Shown one piece after another: positions 1 to 13,739 of a stretch of DNA of 64,000 nt (the first letter of the stretch is position 1; each line of letters starts with the position of its first letter). This stretch comes from Nelumbo lutea (taxonomy: Eukaryota > Streptophyta > Magnoliopsida > Proteales > Nelumbonaceae): positions 10,478,633 through 10,542,632 of the forward strand of contig JAKGHH010000006.1 in NCBI GenBank assembly GCA_022828595.1, read 5' to 3'. The notes beneath the pieces were generated by a model, which was given only the letters and a program-made list of their open reading frames with translations, searched no databases and was not told the origin of the DNA. Made by a program: the position numbers and the translations under genes.

Positions 1-410
1 CACTACCCAAAACTAGAATAGGGGAGCTCCTCAATCACTCAGAACTACAAAACCAAAAAACAAATGACCTTCTCTCTAGTCACGGTTGCTCTCATCCGAT
101 GGATGGATGGTGTGTGTATGGGGTTCTATTTATAGGGATCAAACCGCCTAGAGAGGGGTCTTCCTTCATGGTTAAGGATATAGAAACCAGAGGCTCCATC
201 AACCTCTATTTTTCTAAATCCAGGAGCCTATATATAACAAACAATGGCTCTCAACTACCTGAATGCTCTCCTTCTCTCAAAAGAGTCTCAAGTTGGTTTC
301 TAGAACCATTTTTCTAGCCAAGATGTTACTTAGAGGTCCTAGTTACCACTGGGCTTGGGGTGATTCATCTCAAGTCACACAATGAACTCGTGATCAAATG
401 AGTCCTAACA
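1..410 (-). repeat. Partial 3' LTR of Ty1-copia element
   Basis: On the minus strand the sequence TGTTAGGACTC begins at about 410, directly after a short purine-rich stretch (AAGAGAT) and downstream of the copia RNase H reading frame, as expected for the start of a 3' LTR. The LTR runs off the left edge, so its far end and target duplication cannot be seen. A TATA-like box (TATAAATAGA on the minus strand, about 126-135) lies where an LTR promoter would be. The upstream copy of this LTR is not in the window. Confidence 0.6.
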
Positions 411-755
411 ATCTCTTACTTGCCTAAGATCAATCTTTTATATGGCCATTTAATACCTAGTGTAATGAACTTGAGGGTATCTATTCCATTCAATTGAAAT
501 TGTTATCCCAAATCATCAAGATCACTTGCGTTCTATTGATTTGACTCAGGACCATTCGATGGTTATGGAGTTAGCAACTTCAACCAACATGAACAACCTG
601 CATATAATACTTAGACAATCTAAGCATGGCCCACATATCTTTATCTTGCATTATGTGTACACATATAAATTTGAGAGAAAAGATAAAGACATGTTTATCA
701 AAATTAGTAACTTTATTATGATAATGTATCTTGGTGTCAATAAGAACAATTACAC

Positions 756-3416
756 TCAATTTAAATCCAACTTATCAAAACTATCCACCAATCCTATGCA
801 CACTACATGCTCCAAAAAGAACTTGGGGGGAAGTCCTTTCATTAATGGATCAGCCAGCATGAGTGTAGTACCAATATGTTCCATCAATGCAATTTGATCC
901 CGAACCTTTTTCCTTACAACAAGGTACTTGATATCAATGTGCTTCAACCCTATTCTCGTCTTGTTATTCTTTGAGAAATACATAACAACATTGTCACAAT
1001 AAATCATTGTCGGTCTTTGAATCGATGCAACTACCCGAATACCTGAGGTAAAGTTACATAACCATATGGTATAATTGGTTGCTTCATAACATGCTATGAA
1101 TTTTTCTTCCATAGTAGATGAAGTAGTCCTTACAGTTTGCTTCATACTTCGCCATGAAATAAGCCCTCTTGCCATTATGAAAATATAACTGAAAGTAGAT
1201 GCATGTGTATCCCAACATCCAACAAAGTCAGAATCTATATACCCTATTACCTCTAGTTTTTTTGTGCATTTGTAACTGAGCATATAATCCTTAGTCCCTT
1301 GCAAATAGCACGTGACTTTCTTGGCTACTTTCTAATCGTCGATACTAGGATTCTTTTGGTATCTTCTAAGCATGTCAACAATATACACTATATTTGGACG
1401 AGTACACACATTTGCATACATAAGACTTCCCACAACTAATGCAGAAGGAATGTTGTTCATGTTCTCTTGTTCTAACTGGTTCTTAGGGCATTGAAGCATA
1501 CTGAATTTATCTCCATTTACCACGGAGACAACAATGCTAGGACAATTTTGCATGTTGAACCTTTTGAGCACCTTTTCTGTATATGCTTTCTGAGATAAAC
1601 ACAAAATACCATGAGACCAATATCAATAAATCTGAATGCCTAAAACATAAGATGCTTCACCAAGATCCTTCATATCAAAATTATTTGATAGAAATCTTTT
1701 GGTCTCGTGCAACATTCCAAGATTGTTACTAGCAAGTAAGGTATCAGCAACATATAGGACCAAGATGATGTAAATGCTCCCAGTGACCTTTAAGTGTATA
1801 CACTGGTCAATAATATTTTCCTTAAATCCATAAATACACAAAAATTATAGAATTTTAGGTAGCACTGGAGAGATGTCTGCTTCAGACCATAAATGGATTT
1901 CTTTAATTTATAAACTATACCTTCCTTGCAATCTACTTCAAAACCTTTTGGTTGTTGCATGTAGACTTCCTCATGCAAGTCTTCGTTTAGAAATGTTGTC
2001 TTAACATCCATTTGATGCAGTTCTAAATTAAAATAGGCAACCAAGGCTATGGCTATCCTAAATAAGTCCTTTGATACTAGAGAGAAGCTCTATGTATAAT
2101 CTATTCCTTCATTTTGAGTGTATCATTTTGCAATGATTCAGGCTTTATATCGCTTAATGTTCCCCATAGAGTCTTGTTTGGTTTTAAAAACCCATTTACA
2201 GCCTATTGGCTTGACTCTTTCAAGTAGAATAGTAAGATCCCAAACACCATTGCTCTTCATGGATTTTAACTCATCTTTCATGGCTTTTAACCATTGAGTT
2301 GATTCCTTTGAATTGATAAATTTAGTAATTGATACATGATCATTTTCCAAACTCAACTCCTATTCACACTCATTCAAATAGACTTCATAGTCATTTGATA
2401 TTGCCAATCTACATATTCTTTAAGATCTTCTTAGTGGGATTTATTCCGCTGGTGTTGTATTTTTAGTAATTTCGTTAATCTAGACAGATAGTGTATCAAT
2501 CTCAAGAGTGCCAATTGGTAGAACTCCTTCATGTATCACTGGTACAAGTATGACCACCAGATTTTCCTATAAAGTGATTTTCCTAGGTCCAAAGCTCCCA
2601 CTAGAATTCCCAAATTCTAAAATTTTGACTTTCCCAGATTTCACAATTTTGGTATTCAAGGTAAGGCAAAAGAAATTGTAACCCTTGGATCTTTTAGGGT
2701 GATCAATAAAATAACCACTACCTGACTGTGGTTTGTGAACTTTTACCTCAATTAGACAACCCCAAACATGCAAATACCGTAATTTGGGTTTCCTACCAAT
2801 CCATAATTCATATGGAGTATAGGGACTGCTTTAGTAGGGACCTGATTCAGGATATGTATAAGGCTTCACCGCTCAAATTCTCAGGTAAACTTGAATTACA
2901 CAATATAATTCTTACCATGTCTATGAGAGTACGGGTTCGTCACTCTGCTATGCCATTCTACTTAGGTATACCTAGCATGGTTTAGTTAGCAACAATCCAT
3001 GTTCTTATAGGAACAAGGCAAAGGCACTTAGATTTTGACCTGTTTCGATGCATCTTCTATAAATATTCACCTCCTTTATCAGATCAAATGTCTTTGATTT
3101 CTCATGAATCAGGTATACATAACTGTTTCTAGAGAAATCATCTATAAAGGTAATGAAGTATCTATGTCCTCTCATAACGGGAGTAGGGAATGGGCCACAA
3201 ATATTTGTGTGTATTGTTTCAAGTAAATCTATACATCTTGTGCCCCCCCCCCCCTTTAGTGGTTTTGGTGGATTTTTCCTTTATACAAACCACATGCATA
3301 TCAAAGTCAAAATAATCCAATAAATCGAGGACTCCATCTTTAGTGAGACGTTCCATTCTTTCTCTAGAAATGTGGCCTAATTTTTTATGCCACATAATGG
3401 ATGAGTTCTCATTCAC
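756..3416 (-). pseudogene. Decayed Ty1-copia pol (GAG-pre-integrase, RT, RNase H)
   Basis: Minus-strand fragments in the normal copia order spell a broken polyprotein. The GAG-pre-integrase piece (about 3416-3219) contains MWHKKLGHIS. A reverse transcriptase part (about 2356-1332) contains WVFKTK, MDVKTTFLN and KKSIYGLKQT. An RNase H part (about 1304-756) contains IYCDN and KHIDIKY. The frame is cut by several shifts and stops near 1320, 1610, 1800 and 2100. The RT catalytic YVDD box reads YVAD (about 1741-1758), and the integrase core and gag are missing or unrecognisable. A run of 12 C at 3243-3254 lies inside the frame. This is an old immobile copy; the 5' end fades into AT-rich DNA near 3450. 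Confidence 0.9.
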
Positions 3417-4229
3417 TCAATTTCTTTTATTCCAACGATATAGTTCTCATGCATACTATATAGGCTATAAACAAAATCAGGGTGCAAATTAATCTTATAA
3501 AGATTACCACACAACACATCACATCCAACTTTAACGGAATAATGGAATATAGTAAAACTTTTGTTCTTAAATTTAAATTCTAAACAAGAATAATCAAGTT
3601 TAGGAACTTATATAAGATACCTTTTAAACATAGGTGCATAAAGAGTATCTATTCAATCTAGATGAAATTTGGTATCCAAATTGGGTTAACAAACTAGGAG
3701 TCTTATACCATTCCTTATTGGGTTAACAAACTAATTCCATCGCAAGCATTATCTTTCTACTATGTATTGTTTAATAAAACCGTACTAAATTTCATTAAAT
3801 TTTTATTTTTAATAATATTTATTGAGGTTGGTTATACAATGTCTTAAAATCGATTCAGAACCGGAACCTTTTTTTGCCATTGGTTTCCAAGTTAGTAGTT
3901 CAACTATCTAATCTGAATGGATGGCCCATTGCAATTTAAAATATATATATATATATATATATATAATATAATAAAAAATAATTAAAACAAAAATTGCCAA
4001 AAACTGTTGTTCAATTCGAATGGGTTGATGATTTGACGACTCAAGTTAGTGGGTTGTTAACCAAGTAAATGGTTTTTGGCGAAGGAACGGTTTAGGGGTG
4101 AAATGGAACCGGTTGTTTGGATGATTTCCAGGCAGAACAATCTGATTGTCCAAGTTGATGATGGTTCAAAAACCATGGATTATACAATATTATATATTGT
4201 ATAAAATCTATCTTATATAAAATGTTATA
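3417..4229. other. AT-rich intergenic stretch with (AT)n
   Basis: No gene or recognisable element boundary is seen. It contains an (AT)n run at about 3942-3964. The sequence around 4000-4150 resembles the later 7.0-7.5 kb repeat family (motifs like gggttgatga, ggttttt). Confidence 0.4.
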
Positions 4230-4374
4230 TCTATACTACTATAAAAAGTACGAATAGCCTCTAAAATTTTTGGATTTTTTACTGAAATACCCCCTTTTCT
4301 GAAATATGATCCCTCTATTATGAGGGTAGAAAATGTAATTTGAATGCTACTATTCAATGCATTCAATTCCCTCT

Positions 4375-5430
4375 CATTAAATCACACATTTAAGGTATTA
4401 ACTCTCATTCACCCTCATTAAATCATATATTTAAAATATCTTTATTTATTTTCATCTCTAAATTCCACTAATTAAATCCATACATAATAAATTAATAATT
4501 CCGATAACATACAAACTTATACTTTTAAAATCTACATGAAAAAAATAGTATTTTCATCTAGGTGGTGGTAATAAATTAAACCATTTTGGGTCAAATGGGC
4601 CAATTGATGTTGCCACAATTAAATAATAAAAATTCAAAATAGATAAAATGTAAAAAATATAAAAATTAAAGAAATTTATGGACCAATTTTAACATCAAAT
4701 ATTTGATAAATAATAATAAGTATTATAAATACGAAATATTTTTTATTAATGATGGAAATGGAATATAAAATTTAAAACCAATTTGAAATAAAACTATTTT
4801 ATTATTTTCTCTCATTAAATCCTATATTGAAGATATATTTTTCTCATCATTAAATTTCACTAATTAAATCTACAACATTAATTTTATTACTATAAAAATA
4901 AATATTTTGATAATTTATTTGAAAACAAAACCATTTTCCTTCCTTTCCGGTGGTGGGTAAGAAATTCAACCATTTGGGGTTAAATGGTTAATCAACAATG
5001 TCATAATTTAATACTAAAAAATTAAAATAAATAAAACATAAAGTATAGAAAACAAAAAGAATTAAGCATACCTCTAACATTGTATATTCATTATACTAAA
5101 CAAATAAGTATGAAATATAAGTAATTTTATTAATGATGAAAACAGAATGTAATCTAAAATCAACCTAAAACTGAAATGATATTATAGCCAAATAATAAAA
5201 CTTTAAAAGTAAAAAAGTACAAATAATCAAAAGAATTCAAAAATTATAAAAAAAAATTGTATACATCTCTATTGTTATATATTAATTATATCAAACAAAA
5301 ATTTAGTGTAATAAGTAAAAAATATTTATATAATGTAGATGAAATATATAATTTAAAATTGATTTAGAGGAAAGTTATTTTTCTATCTAGATGGTGGATC
5401 CAACTTTTCAAATAAACTCATTGTTAAAAT

Positions 5431-5495
<65 letters not shown>

Positions 5496-6060
5496 TGTTA
5501 CTGTGATTTAAAATTTCCATGTGTAATCCACATGAAGTTGGAAATTTTTGTGTATATTTACTTTTTATTTTATATTATATACATACATCCCTTATTAAAT
5601 CCCATATTTAAGTTATTTTTTCACTAATATATGCTATTAACTAGATCTGTGTCCACTATTTGTAACAATATAAACTCATATATTTAAAATTTACTCAATA
5701 ACAAAACCATTCTTTATCCAAGTGATGACTAAGCAATTAAACTATCCGAATCAAATTGGCAACCCATGAAATCATAGTTATATAATAAAATTTTTAAATA
5801 TAAATAAATATATAAAATTAGAAAAATGTAAAAAAAAATAGATACCATTGTGATATTTTTTATTAATCAAATTTTAAAAAACAACTGTAATAAAAAAGAA
5901 ATATTTTTATTGATGATGAAAATGAAATTACTTTCCTATTTAGTAGAGATCAATAGTTCAATTGTTGGGTCAAATCTATCAAATTGTAATGTCATAATTA
6001 AATAATAAAAATTAATAAGATATAAAAACATAAATAAAAAAAATATAAATTTTACAAAAA
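4375..6060. repeat. Degenerate AT-rich tandem repeat family
   Basis: Related passages recur near 4578, 4968, 5735 and 5955, each pairing a line like 'gggtcaaatgg...' with 'cataattaaataataaaaatt'. A second shared line, 'ctcattaaatc...atatttaa', recurs near 4375, 4810 and 5585. The copies are strongly diverged and unevenly spaced, so this is an old array or a set of nested insertions rather than a satellite. Confidence 0.5.
5432..5494. repeat. (AAT)n microsatellite
   Basis: About 21 uninterrupted AAT units. Confidence 0.95.
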
Positions 6061-6937
6061 AAATGTGGGCACATGTATTATATCGTATATTTATCATATT
6101 AAATAAAAATAAGCATACATAACAATATTATTTTTACAGACATACAAATAAAAAATATATAGAAAATTTTGGATACATCTATAACTCCATATTTACACTA
6201 CTATTAAAAATATGAATAAGATTGTAGAACTTTCTTTTGACTAAAATACCTTTTTTTGAATTTAATCACTATTTAATTGTGAGGTTTAAAATGTAGTTTG
6301 AACTACAAATTTTACCCCATTCAATTCCCTCTCTTTAAATCTTACATTTTTTTTTATAAATGAACAAAAAATATACACTAAGAAGATAAAACATTACAAA
6401 AAGAAGAGTCTAGCCAAGTGAGTAGGCCTGTCAATGGTACACGAAACTTTGCAACCCAATATGAGGTGCTTACATAATTAGATTCAGATTTTGCAATCTA
6501 CACCCGATTAATAGTGAAAAACAAAAAAAAAATAAAAAATAAAAAATAAATATAAATAAATTTCATAGAAAATTTTGGATACATTGTTCCTATCATTACC
6601 ATCATTTAAAATTGCCACATGCAAAGCACGTGCACACTTACTAGTAAAATATAAAAGATAATATAAAATATTATATATTATATATATTATAGGCATTATA
6701 TTATAATATTTATATATAAAATATAAAAGATAATATAATATAAAATAATATACCATACACATTCTCTATTGGGAGATTGACTTCCATCAGGGAAAACCTG
6801 TGCCCACACCGTTCTAATAGCCTTTTGCAACCTTGCATTGGGAATATCTCCCCATGAAATAAAGCATATAAGTATGAATATATTCTCAACGCAAGGCAAT
6901 AAAGGCTGCTTGGTCGGTCGAATTGTTCTACCTGAAC

Positions 6938-6992
6938 AATTTACACTACTATTAAAAATATGAATAAGATTGTAGAACTTTCTTTTGAATAA
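6938..6992 (+). repeat. Second copy of the 6191 repeat end
   Basis: About 50 bases (TTACACTACTATTAAAAATA onward through AGAACTTTCTTTTGA) are identical to 6191-6240. The following sequence differs, so this is a truncated copy of the same element end. Confidence 0.7.
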
Positions 6993-7004
6993 AATCATTG
7001 ACTT

Positions 7005-7530
7005 GGTTAGCAACCCATTGACCTGGGTGATCAAACCGTTAATCCAAACAATGGTTTTTAGTTTTCTACTTTAATAATTTTTTATTTTCTATTTTTTGAA
7101 ATTGCAATGGGTCATTCATTCAAACCATACGATCGAACCATTGACCCAGAAACTGATGGCCAAAATAGTTTTGCTCTGGGTTAGTTTTTATAACATTGGA
7201 ACAAATATACCACCCCACATTGTCCTTGATCACCAAAGTTTGGGCTTCCTTGAAACCCACCCTAAACCTGATCAATGGTTAAAACAATTGCCTTGATCAG
7301 GGTGGGGCAAGTTGGAGCCCGAGTAGGGGCAATCAAATTGTTGACCTGGGAAGTCAAACCATTAACCCGAATAATAGTTTTTAGCTAATTTTTAATAATT
7401 TTTTATTTTTTATTTTCAAAATTGCAATGGGTCGTTCCTTTAGACCATACAATTGAATCATTGACCCAAAAACTGGTGGCCAAAATAGTTTTGGTCTAGG
7501 TCAGTTTTTATAACATTGAGACAAATACCC
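7005..7530 (+). repeat. Tandem pair of ~200-bp direct repeats
   Basis: 7005-7208 and about 7335-7530 align throughout. Shared landmarks are 'gacctggg..gtcaaacc.ttaa', 'aaattgcaatgggtc', 'attgaccca.aaact' and 'tggccaaaatagttttg'. No coding signature or terminal inverted repeat was recognised. Confidence 0.75.
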
Positions 7531-7611
7531 CCTACCTTGGTCACCAAAGTTTGGGTTATGTTAGGTTCAAGTAGATGCATTGGAGAGTCAGGTTAAGGTG
7601 AAGGAAAACCC

Positions 7612-8010
7612 ATACTAAACCCAAATTGTTGTGTTTATTTTTCATTATTTTGAAGTTGAAATTAAATCAATTTTATATTATTAATTTTACTTTTATTAAA
7701 TTTTAATTTATTTAGTATTTTTTTATGTGTAATTCAAGTTATAATAAATATTATGCTAAGTTTACTATTGTTTAAAATTTTTAATAATGTTAGAATTTGT
7801 TATTACAAATTAAGTGTAAAGACAAACCCATACTGAACCCAACTTGTCGTGTTTATTTTTCATTATTTTAAAATTTAATTTAAATCAATTTTAATTTATT
7901 TTGTACATTGTTATTGATGTGTAATTTAAGTTATGATATTATGCTAAGTTTACTACTATTTAATTTTTTTTATAATGTTAGAATATGCTATTATAAATTA
8001 AGTGCAATAT
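7612..8010 (+). repeat. Tandem pair of ~190-bp AT-rich repeats
   Basis: 7612-7812 and 7822-8010 align. Both begin 'aacccatactaaaccca / aacccatactgaaccca', continue 'tgtttatttttcattatttt', and finish 'attatgctaagtttactattg' and 'taatgttagaat'. Confidence 0.75.
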
Positions 8011-8030
8011 TCTTGTAATTAATTTTACAC

Positions 8031-8031
<1 letters not shown>

Positions 8032-8078
<47 letters not shown>
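8032..8078. repeat. (TTA)n microsatellite
   Basis: About 15 TTA units. Confidence 0.9.
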
Positions 8079-8079
<1 letters not shown>

Positions 8080-8331
8080 AATTGAAAATCAGTAATTTAT
8101 TTTGATTTTTCTATTATGTTAATCATAAACTAACATTAGTTAAGTAACTAATTAATTTTGAAAATCATTACCATTATTTGAGTTTAGCATACAAAAGTAA
8201 TGTCAACCCATGGGCCCATAGTCTGTTATACTCATAAATAGTTCAAGTTGTGTCTCTGTCTTTTCCCTAAAATGTCTCTTTGTTATTGACCCAATTAAGA
8301 GAGTTCTAGGAAGAGGTAATTGTTAACTACT

Positions 8332-8516
8332 ATATTTACCTTTACTTGCACACTTTCACACTTGACTAACAAAACTATGACTATGAACAGCTAAAAGCCT
8401 AGAATTAGTGACTATGAACAGGTAAATATAATAACAAAATTATTATATTTACCTTTACTTGCACACTTGACTAACAAAATTATGACTATGAACAGCTAAG
8501 AGCCTAGAATTAGTGA
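8332..8516 (+). repeat. Tandem duplication, ~75-bp unit
   Basis: The unit from TATATTTACCTTTACTTGCA to AGCCTAGAATTAGTGA occurs at about 8332-8409 and 8444-8515 with few differences. Confidence 0.8.
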
Positions 8517-8519
8517 GAA

Positions 8520-11100
8520 AACCTATCTCATTATAAAAAGATGGCATAGAGATAATGGGGATGGAGGATTGAACACATGACCAATCCATGGAATCCTCTG
8601 CCTAGTGGATGGTTTAAATCATCCACATCATCATTCCACAAAACAGATACATAAGGAACCTCCCTACAAAAACTTCGTTGGGGTAAAATGGATTGGAAGG
8701 GCTCCACATGTTCCTTCCACTACCCTCTGTTAATAGGACAAAAATTTCAGCCTCTGTTCTTTGTCATTTGTTGGAATGAGTTCTTCTTGCTTGGTGCTTG
8801 GTGGGGTAATTTTTATATTTTAAAAATTTTAAATTTTTTAAAACTAGACAAAATAGCAATACAAGCTATATGAATTAAGTGATTGAACTCGGTTAAAATA
8901 GGGTTTATAATGGAAGGAAGCTTCCTAATTGGCATGTTTGTCCATATGATTTTGTTTTGTTTTTTCTTTTAAACAAATCCTAACGTTACATCAAAAAAAT
9001 AGATATTTGATTTGCTAAAGGAGTATTGATCACTGTTTTATGTTTAATTTAAGGTTCAAAATATTGATTCATACACATCACTTTTCAGGTCATGACACCA
9101 TAGCATAAATAATGAGAGTTGGTTTTTTTTTTAATTATTATTTTCAATGTTAATATATGGTGTCACAGGTAGCATGGTCAAATAAAAAACATAAAATAGT
9201 GCCAATTTATATTATTGATAAGCAAATTAAATTTGTTTAGTCTTCACAAACAAAAACAACTGTTGTATTAACAAATTTATGTTGTTTTTGCTGATGTGAC
9301 AGTTTTGTTTTCTCCATTGGTGTATTGCAAAAGCTCAGCAACAAGAATTTGATTGACAAAGGAGGATTCGGATTTCCTTCTGATAGCATACTACAATGCA
9401 GTAATAGACAAAAGTCCATACCTAAAAGGAAAATCAGATTCCAATAACTTAATCATATTGGGCTATTCAAATTTCAATTATATGGGGACAAATGAACACC
9501 TCTTGGGTCCTCTACAGAAGTGAGTTGAGCATAATTTGAACATTCCAGTTTTGATGAAAGACTGAATGGAAGAATGAATTTTTGGAGACTTGGGTGATAG
9601 AAAATTTTTCATGTATCATGACAAGGGGAAGGGACCTCTGGAGTAAAGTTTGGGGCTAAAAAAGAGGGAAGGGACCACTGTACCAGATCCAGACTCCTCT
9701 GTACCACCCTTTACCTTTTACTTTTATCTCCTCTTTTTTTTCTTATTTTGAGAACTGAAGAGTGTTGTTGCAGAAAAGCAATTCCACAAATAAAGTTATT
9801 ATTGCCACCAAATCATGTAAAAGTAGATGGGTCTCACTAGACATAAGTACTTAAATAAAATTGCTCATGACTCCATATATAGCTCAGATGATCACTTGGA
9901 ATTGGAAATGGTCCCAATATGGAGGCGCATTACAGGGGGATTAAAAGGTGGGGGGGGACAAAGAGTGGTGCACTTGAGAAAATCAGTTATCCATTATATT
10001 GGTCTCATGGTAAGCTAAGATATTGGAGAGTCAGTTAACTGGGTAATTGATACTCTTTTAAAAGATGAATAATTATTAATTATTTGGATAACCGATATTC
10101 TGCTAGAAGGTGGGTAAATAACTTATTCCTATGCCGATAATGTGATCCCCCTCCCGCCTCTCTTTACCTAGATAACATGTGTTGCTTAAGAATGTTGAAA
10201 AACACTACTTCTCTGGATTAACCTAATTACCTAGGTAAGTGAAAATGAACAGGACCTTTACAATAAGAACCTCACATGCATCTTGCTCTATCCACCCCTT
10301 TAATCCCCTTATAATGCATATGTAATATGTATTAAAAAAGATCAGTTAATAAATCAAATATTTTGAAAAGTGATGTGTATTTCGTAATAGACGTTTATAA
10401 AAATGTCACTATGTCATCGCCAAATCAGCATTTAACCCATATTGGTATTCATACACTTAAATACTCACAAAATCTGATATTAATTTATAAATAGTTGGCA
10501 TTATTACTTTTTTCAGTTTTGAAAATAAATCAAATACAAACGTTAGAAACTCTGTGGAACACATTCCTAATCGTTTTATGTACTTGGGCTCGAGGAGAGC
10601 TCGAACAGAGGGCTAACACCTCTCTCTGTGATTTTAACTTCCATCGCAAGTACAAACTGAAATCGTAACTTAATTAGACAGTTACATGGATGGATCCATG
10701 GGGCTGGAACTTGGGTTGGTCCTAATCCAACCCAAATTTAAATCGAATTCATAATTTTCAACCCTCACCTTACCCAACCTAATACTGGGGCTAACGTGGC
10801 CCAAGTTGCTCCACCTACCTAATCAGTCAAAAGATGTCCCCCAATCCCATAAAAGAGCAAACGGTCGGTTAAAGATCATTAAATTCCTCCAGCTCCGGGT
10901 TCCGATTCCAACCATTTTGTGGGTAATTGGGGGGGACCTTGGATTCCACGATCCCTCGGTTGATGGTGGTATCAATGGGTGATGGCAACTGTCAATCTCC
11001 ACTCTACTCTCCTACCGTACTATTTGCAATCCGCCACGCCACCATCTCTGCCAATATTCTCTTATCAACAGTTATGTACAATTTTTCCTTTTTTGATAAA
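8520..11100. other. Intergenic, no gene recognised
   Basis: Short frames occur but none shows a protein family, splice context or codon bias I can support. No element ends were recognised. Confidence 0.5.
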
Positions 11101-11112
11101 AGATAAAAATGA

Positions 11113-11114
<2 letters not shown>

Positions 11115-11146
<32 letters not shown>
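11115..11146. repeat. (TTA)n microsatellite
   Basis: About 10 TTA units. Confidence 0.9.
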
Positions 11147-11147
<1 letters not shown>

Positions 11148-11559
11148 ATAATAATTAAGTTTGGTCAATTAGCAGATTTAGTTATGTTTTGAAAATATTG
11201 ACAAAAATAGTGAGTGGGAGATGTTTTTTTATTTTTAGTTCTAAATTGTCTTTCATTTAAATATAAGATCGTATTTATCTCTCTTTTCTATTATTCTTTT
11301 ACTCTCTTAATCTCTCCCCCTTTTTATTCTTTGTCTTCTAATTCTTATGGTTGAAATTCCTGTTTAAAGCTTCTTTCCTCTTTTTCTTCTTCTTCTTCTC
11401 TAGCATCAATGGCAATTGCTACTATTCACTAAGCCAACAACCAATTCCACCTAAGCCATTGAACTTAGAGGCCACGTGAGCATATGAGTGATGAAACAAT
11501 AGGGTTATAGTACTAAAAAGGATGAAACCTCCACCATGGAAGTAAATTATGAGAGGGAC

Positions 11560-12320
11560 AAAATTGTATATGATTCTCGTAAATGTCTGGACTATCCGAT
11601 ATATAATAGATTGAATGGTGTTAAACAAATTTAGGCATCATCTGACAACAAATAAAACAGATCGAATGGTGTTTTACAAGCTTGGAAACCATTCAAAATT
11701 TCAAAGATTGGATAGTTCCTTATAGTTTTGAATCATCAATTGCAATTGTAAATATTTATCACTCAGGTGGCAATATTATTTGCACTCTCAAATTCATCTA
11801 AAACCCAACAAACTATATGGTTTTATATGAGTCTCACAACTACACAGGTCATTCGGTATAGTGGAGACTAGAAGGTGTTTTATAGACTTACATAGGTCGA
11901 ATGGTTGCTCAATTTTGAATCATTAATTATAGCTACAATAATTAATTACACAGGTGACCTAACACACTTAAATTCCTTTAAAACCAAACAAACCACATGG
12001 TTTTATATGATTCTCATAGCTACACAAACCAACTGGTATGGAGAAGACTGGATAGTTTTCTAGGCTTAAAACCCATTTGACATTGAAAAGACTGGATGAT
12101 TGCTTATAATTTTGGAACATCATTTATAGTTGCAAACATCTACCCCTCAAATGATTTGGTTGTAGTTACACTATCAAAAGCACCTAGATCCCAATAAACC
12201 ACAAAGGTCTGTATGATTCTCACAAGTGTATAGACCATCCGGTTTCGTGGAAACCGGATGATGTTTTTAGATTTACAAACCATTTGGTATTACATAGGTC
12301 GGATGCTGTTTCGCAATATT
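11560..12320 (+). repeat. Diverged ~180-250 bp tandem repeats
   Basis: A module resembling 'tatatgattctca.a..tacacagacca(t/c)(t/c)cggta...gactggatggtgttt' recurs near 11565, 11818, 11998 and 12204, with imperfect spacing of 253, 180 and 206 bases. It is non-coding. The copies are too diverged to fix unit borders by eye. Confidence 0.6.
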
Positions 12321-12839
12321 AGTCCAGTGAGTGAGGAAGCTCTATCTTCATCAATCGTTTGAGATGAGCAACGTATGCCTTCACGAACTCATGAGGTGAA
12401 ACATTCTTCACCATTTTAGTAACCTCTATGACTATAAAAACATGTAGAGTTGTGAGACAATGATGAACTTCTAGAGTTTTTACTCCCTAAGAAGTGTAGA
12501 TGGCATTTTTGTACGAGATTTTACTCTTAAATAATTGACAAATCTAGTGAAAATCAAGCTCATTTTTCTTCTTTGAAATAAGCCAACTTTAGACTCAAGC
12601 CAACCACAACTCCAAATATTTGTTGTCGATTACACAAGTCCTATCTCCCCATTGTAAAGAGCTCAACCCATGTTTTTTTGCAAAGATAGAAGCCTCCAAC
12701 ATCATTTCAACATACAAGAAAATAGAGAAATAAATGGATGCCTTAACAAAGTGAGAAGATGGAGATACAGAGAAAGAGAGATAAACATGAAAGACGGAGA
12801 CAATGAAAGAATGAAGGTAAAGTTATAATGCATGATAGG

Positions 12840-13443
12840 TGGAGATGTAGGCGCATTTGGCGGGCCTTTGGCACGTTGACACGTGGTCGGGCTCAGAGCG
12901 AATCAGCATGCCAAACAAGGCAGGGGTCAATACCCGTGTCAGACAAGACAAGGCAGGCGAGCTCAGGTGGCTGCACGCTTAGGGACGGATCACATCCTGA
13001 TCGTTCACAGTGTCCGCAATCAGGCGACCTCAAGTATAAATAGGGCATTACTCCCCCAAAGTAAGGGAGGTTTTTTCTTTGGAACGACTTTTTATGATCC
13101 AGACCCAGAACTTGCACTCTAGCTCCCCAGTTTCCAGGCGACCTCGTCCGAACCTTTCGGACCTCGTCCGCCCTCCCTACTATGCCCTACTAACTTGACC
13201 ACTGGAGTCACCACCTCGAGTCTTCACACGGGGCCTCTGATGTTCCTTACTTCGCAGGTTCTCAGCAATCCACGGATCCCATTGGTCATCAGCCTCGGCC
13301 TCCTTCGGACAACACCGGTCCTCAGCTTCGGCTCTACCTCGGCCAGCAAATCCTCGTCCCTAGCACAACTCAGATCCTCCTAGTCAGCTCGTCTAAGAAG
13401 CGGAGCAAATTTACCTTGTTGTCCTCAGCCAATCCGAGCACCA
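12840..13443 (+). repeat. 5' LTR of gag-only element
   Basis: It starts TGGAGATG and ends GAGCACCA. A TATA box (TATAAATAG) sits at about 13035-13043. It shares long blocks with the 3' LTR, including GGACGGATCACATCCTGA/GGATGGATCACATCCTAA, GGTTTTTTCTTTGGAACGAC and AAATTTACCTTGTTGTCCTC. Confidence 0.8.
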
Positions 13444-13739
13444 ACAATTGGCGTTGTCTATGGGAACTGACTACTAAACCCTCCCCACAATGGCTCAGCT
13501 TCAAGCGCAGTAAAGTTACACAAAACTTGGTCACCAGGGACCAATTCCAGATAGTCCTTGACTGGCTTGACAACCTCATGCAAGGGCTGGACGAGATGCG
13601 GCAACCAGTAGGAGGCCGCCTCGCTGAAAATCGGGGGCATTGCCACATATGCCCTTCACGGGCTCGGCCAAGTAAGCGCCCTGTCACACCCCCCAGGCCG
13701 ACCCCTCAACATCCGATGGAAGCGGCTAGCGGCTAGAGT

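Larger units (their letters stand above)
4230..6644 (+). mobile_element. Possible Helitron-like element
   Basis: The left end reads TCTATACTACTATAAAAAGT at 4230, preceded by A. The right end has a GC-rich palindromic stretch (GCAAAGCACGTGC) followed 10-12 bases later by CTAG at 6641-6644 and then T. A 5' TC, a 3' hairpin plus CTRR, and insertion between A and T are the Helitron signature. No RepHel coding is present, so it would be non-autonomous. The interior is degenerate AT-rich repeats. A second, similar left end at 6191 (TTACACTACTATTAAAAATA) means the true element could be only 6191-6644. Supporting evidence is a second pair of matching ends at 50055-50310. Confidence 0.4.

Noticed and set aside
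5391..5627. Poly-asparagine reading frame
   Set aside because: Produced by (AAT)n; no flanking coding signal.
13370..13687. Minus-strand frame across the Ty3-type LTR and leader
   Set aside because: Shadow of LTR and gag sequence, no family match, opposite to the element's coding strand.
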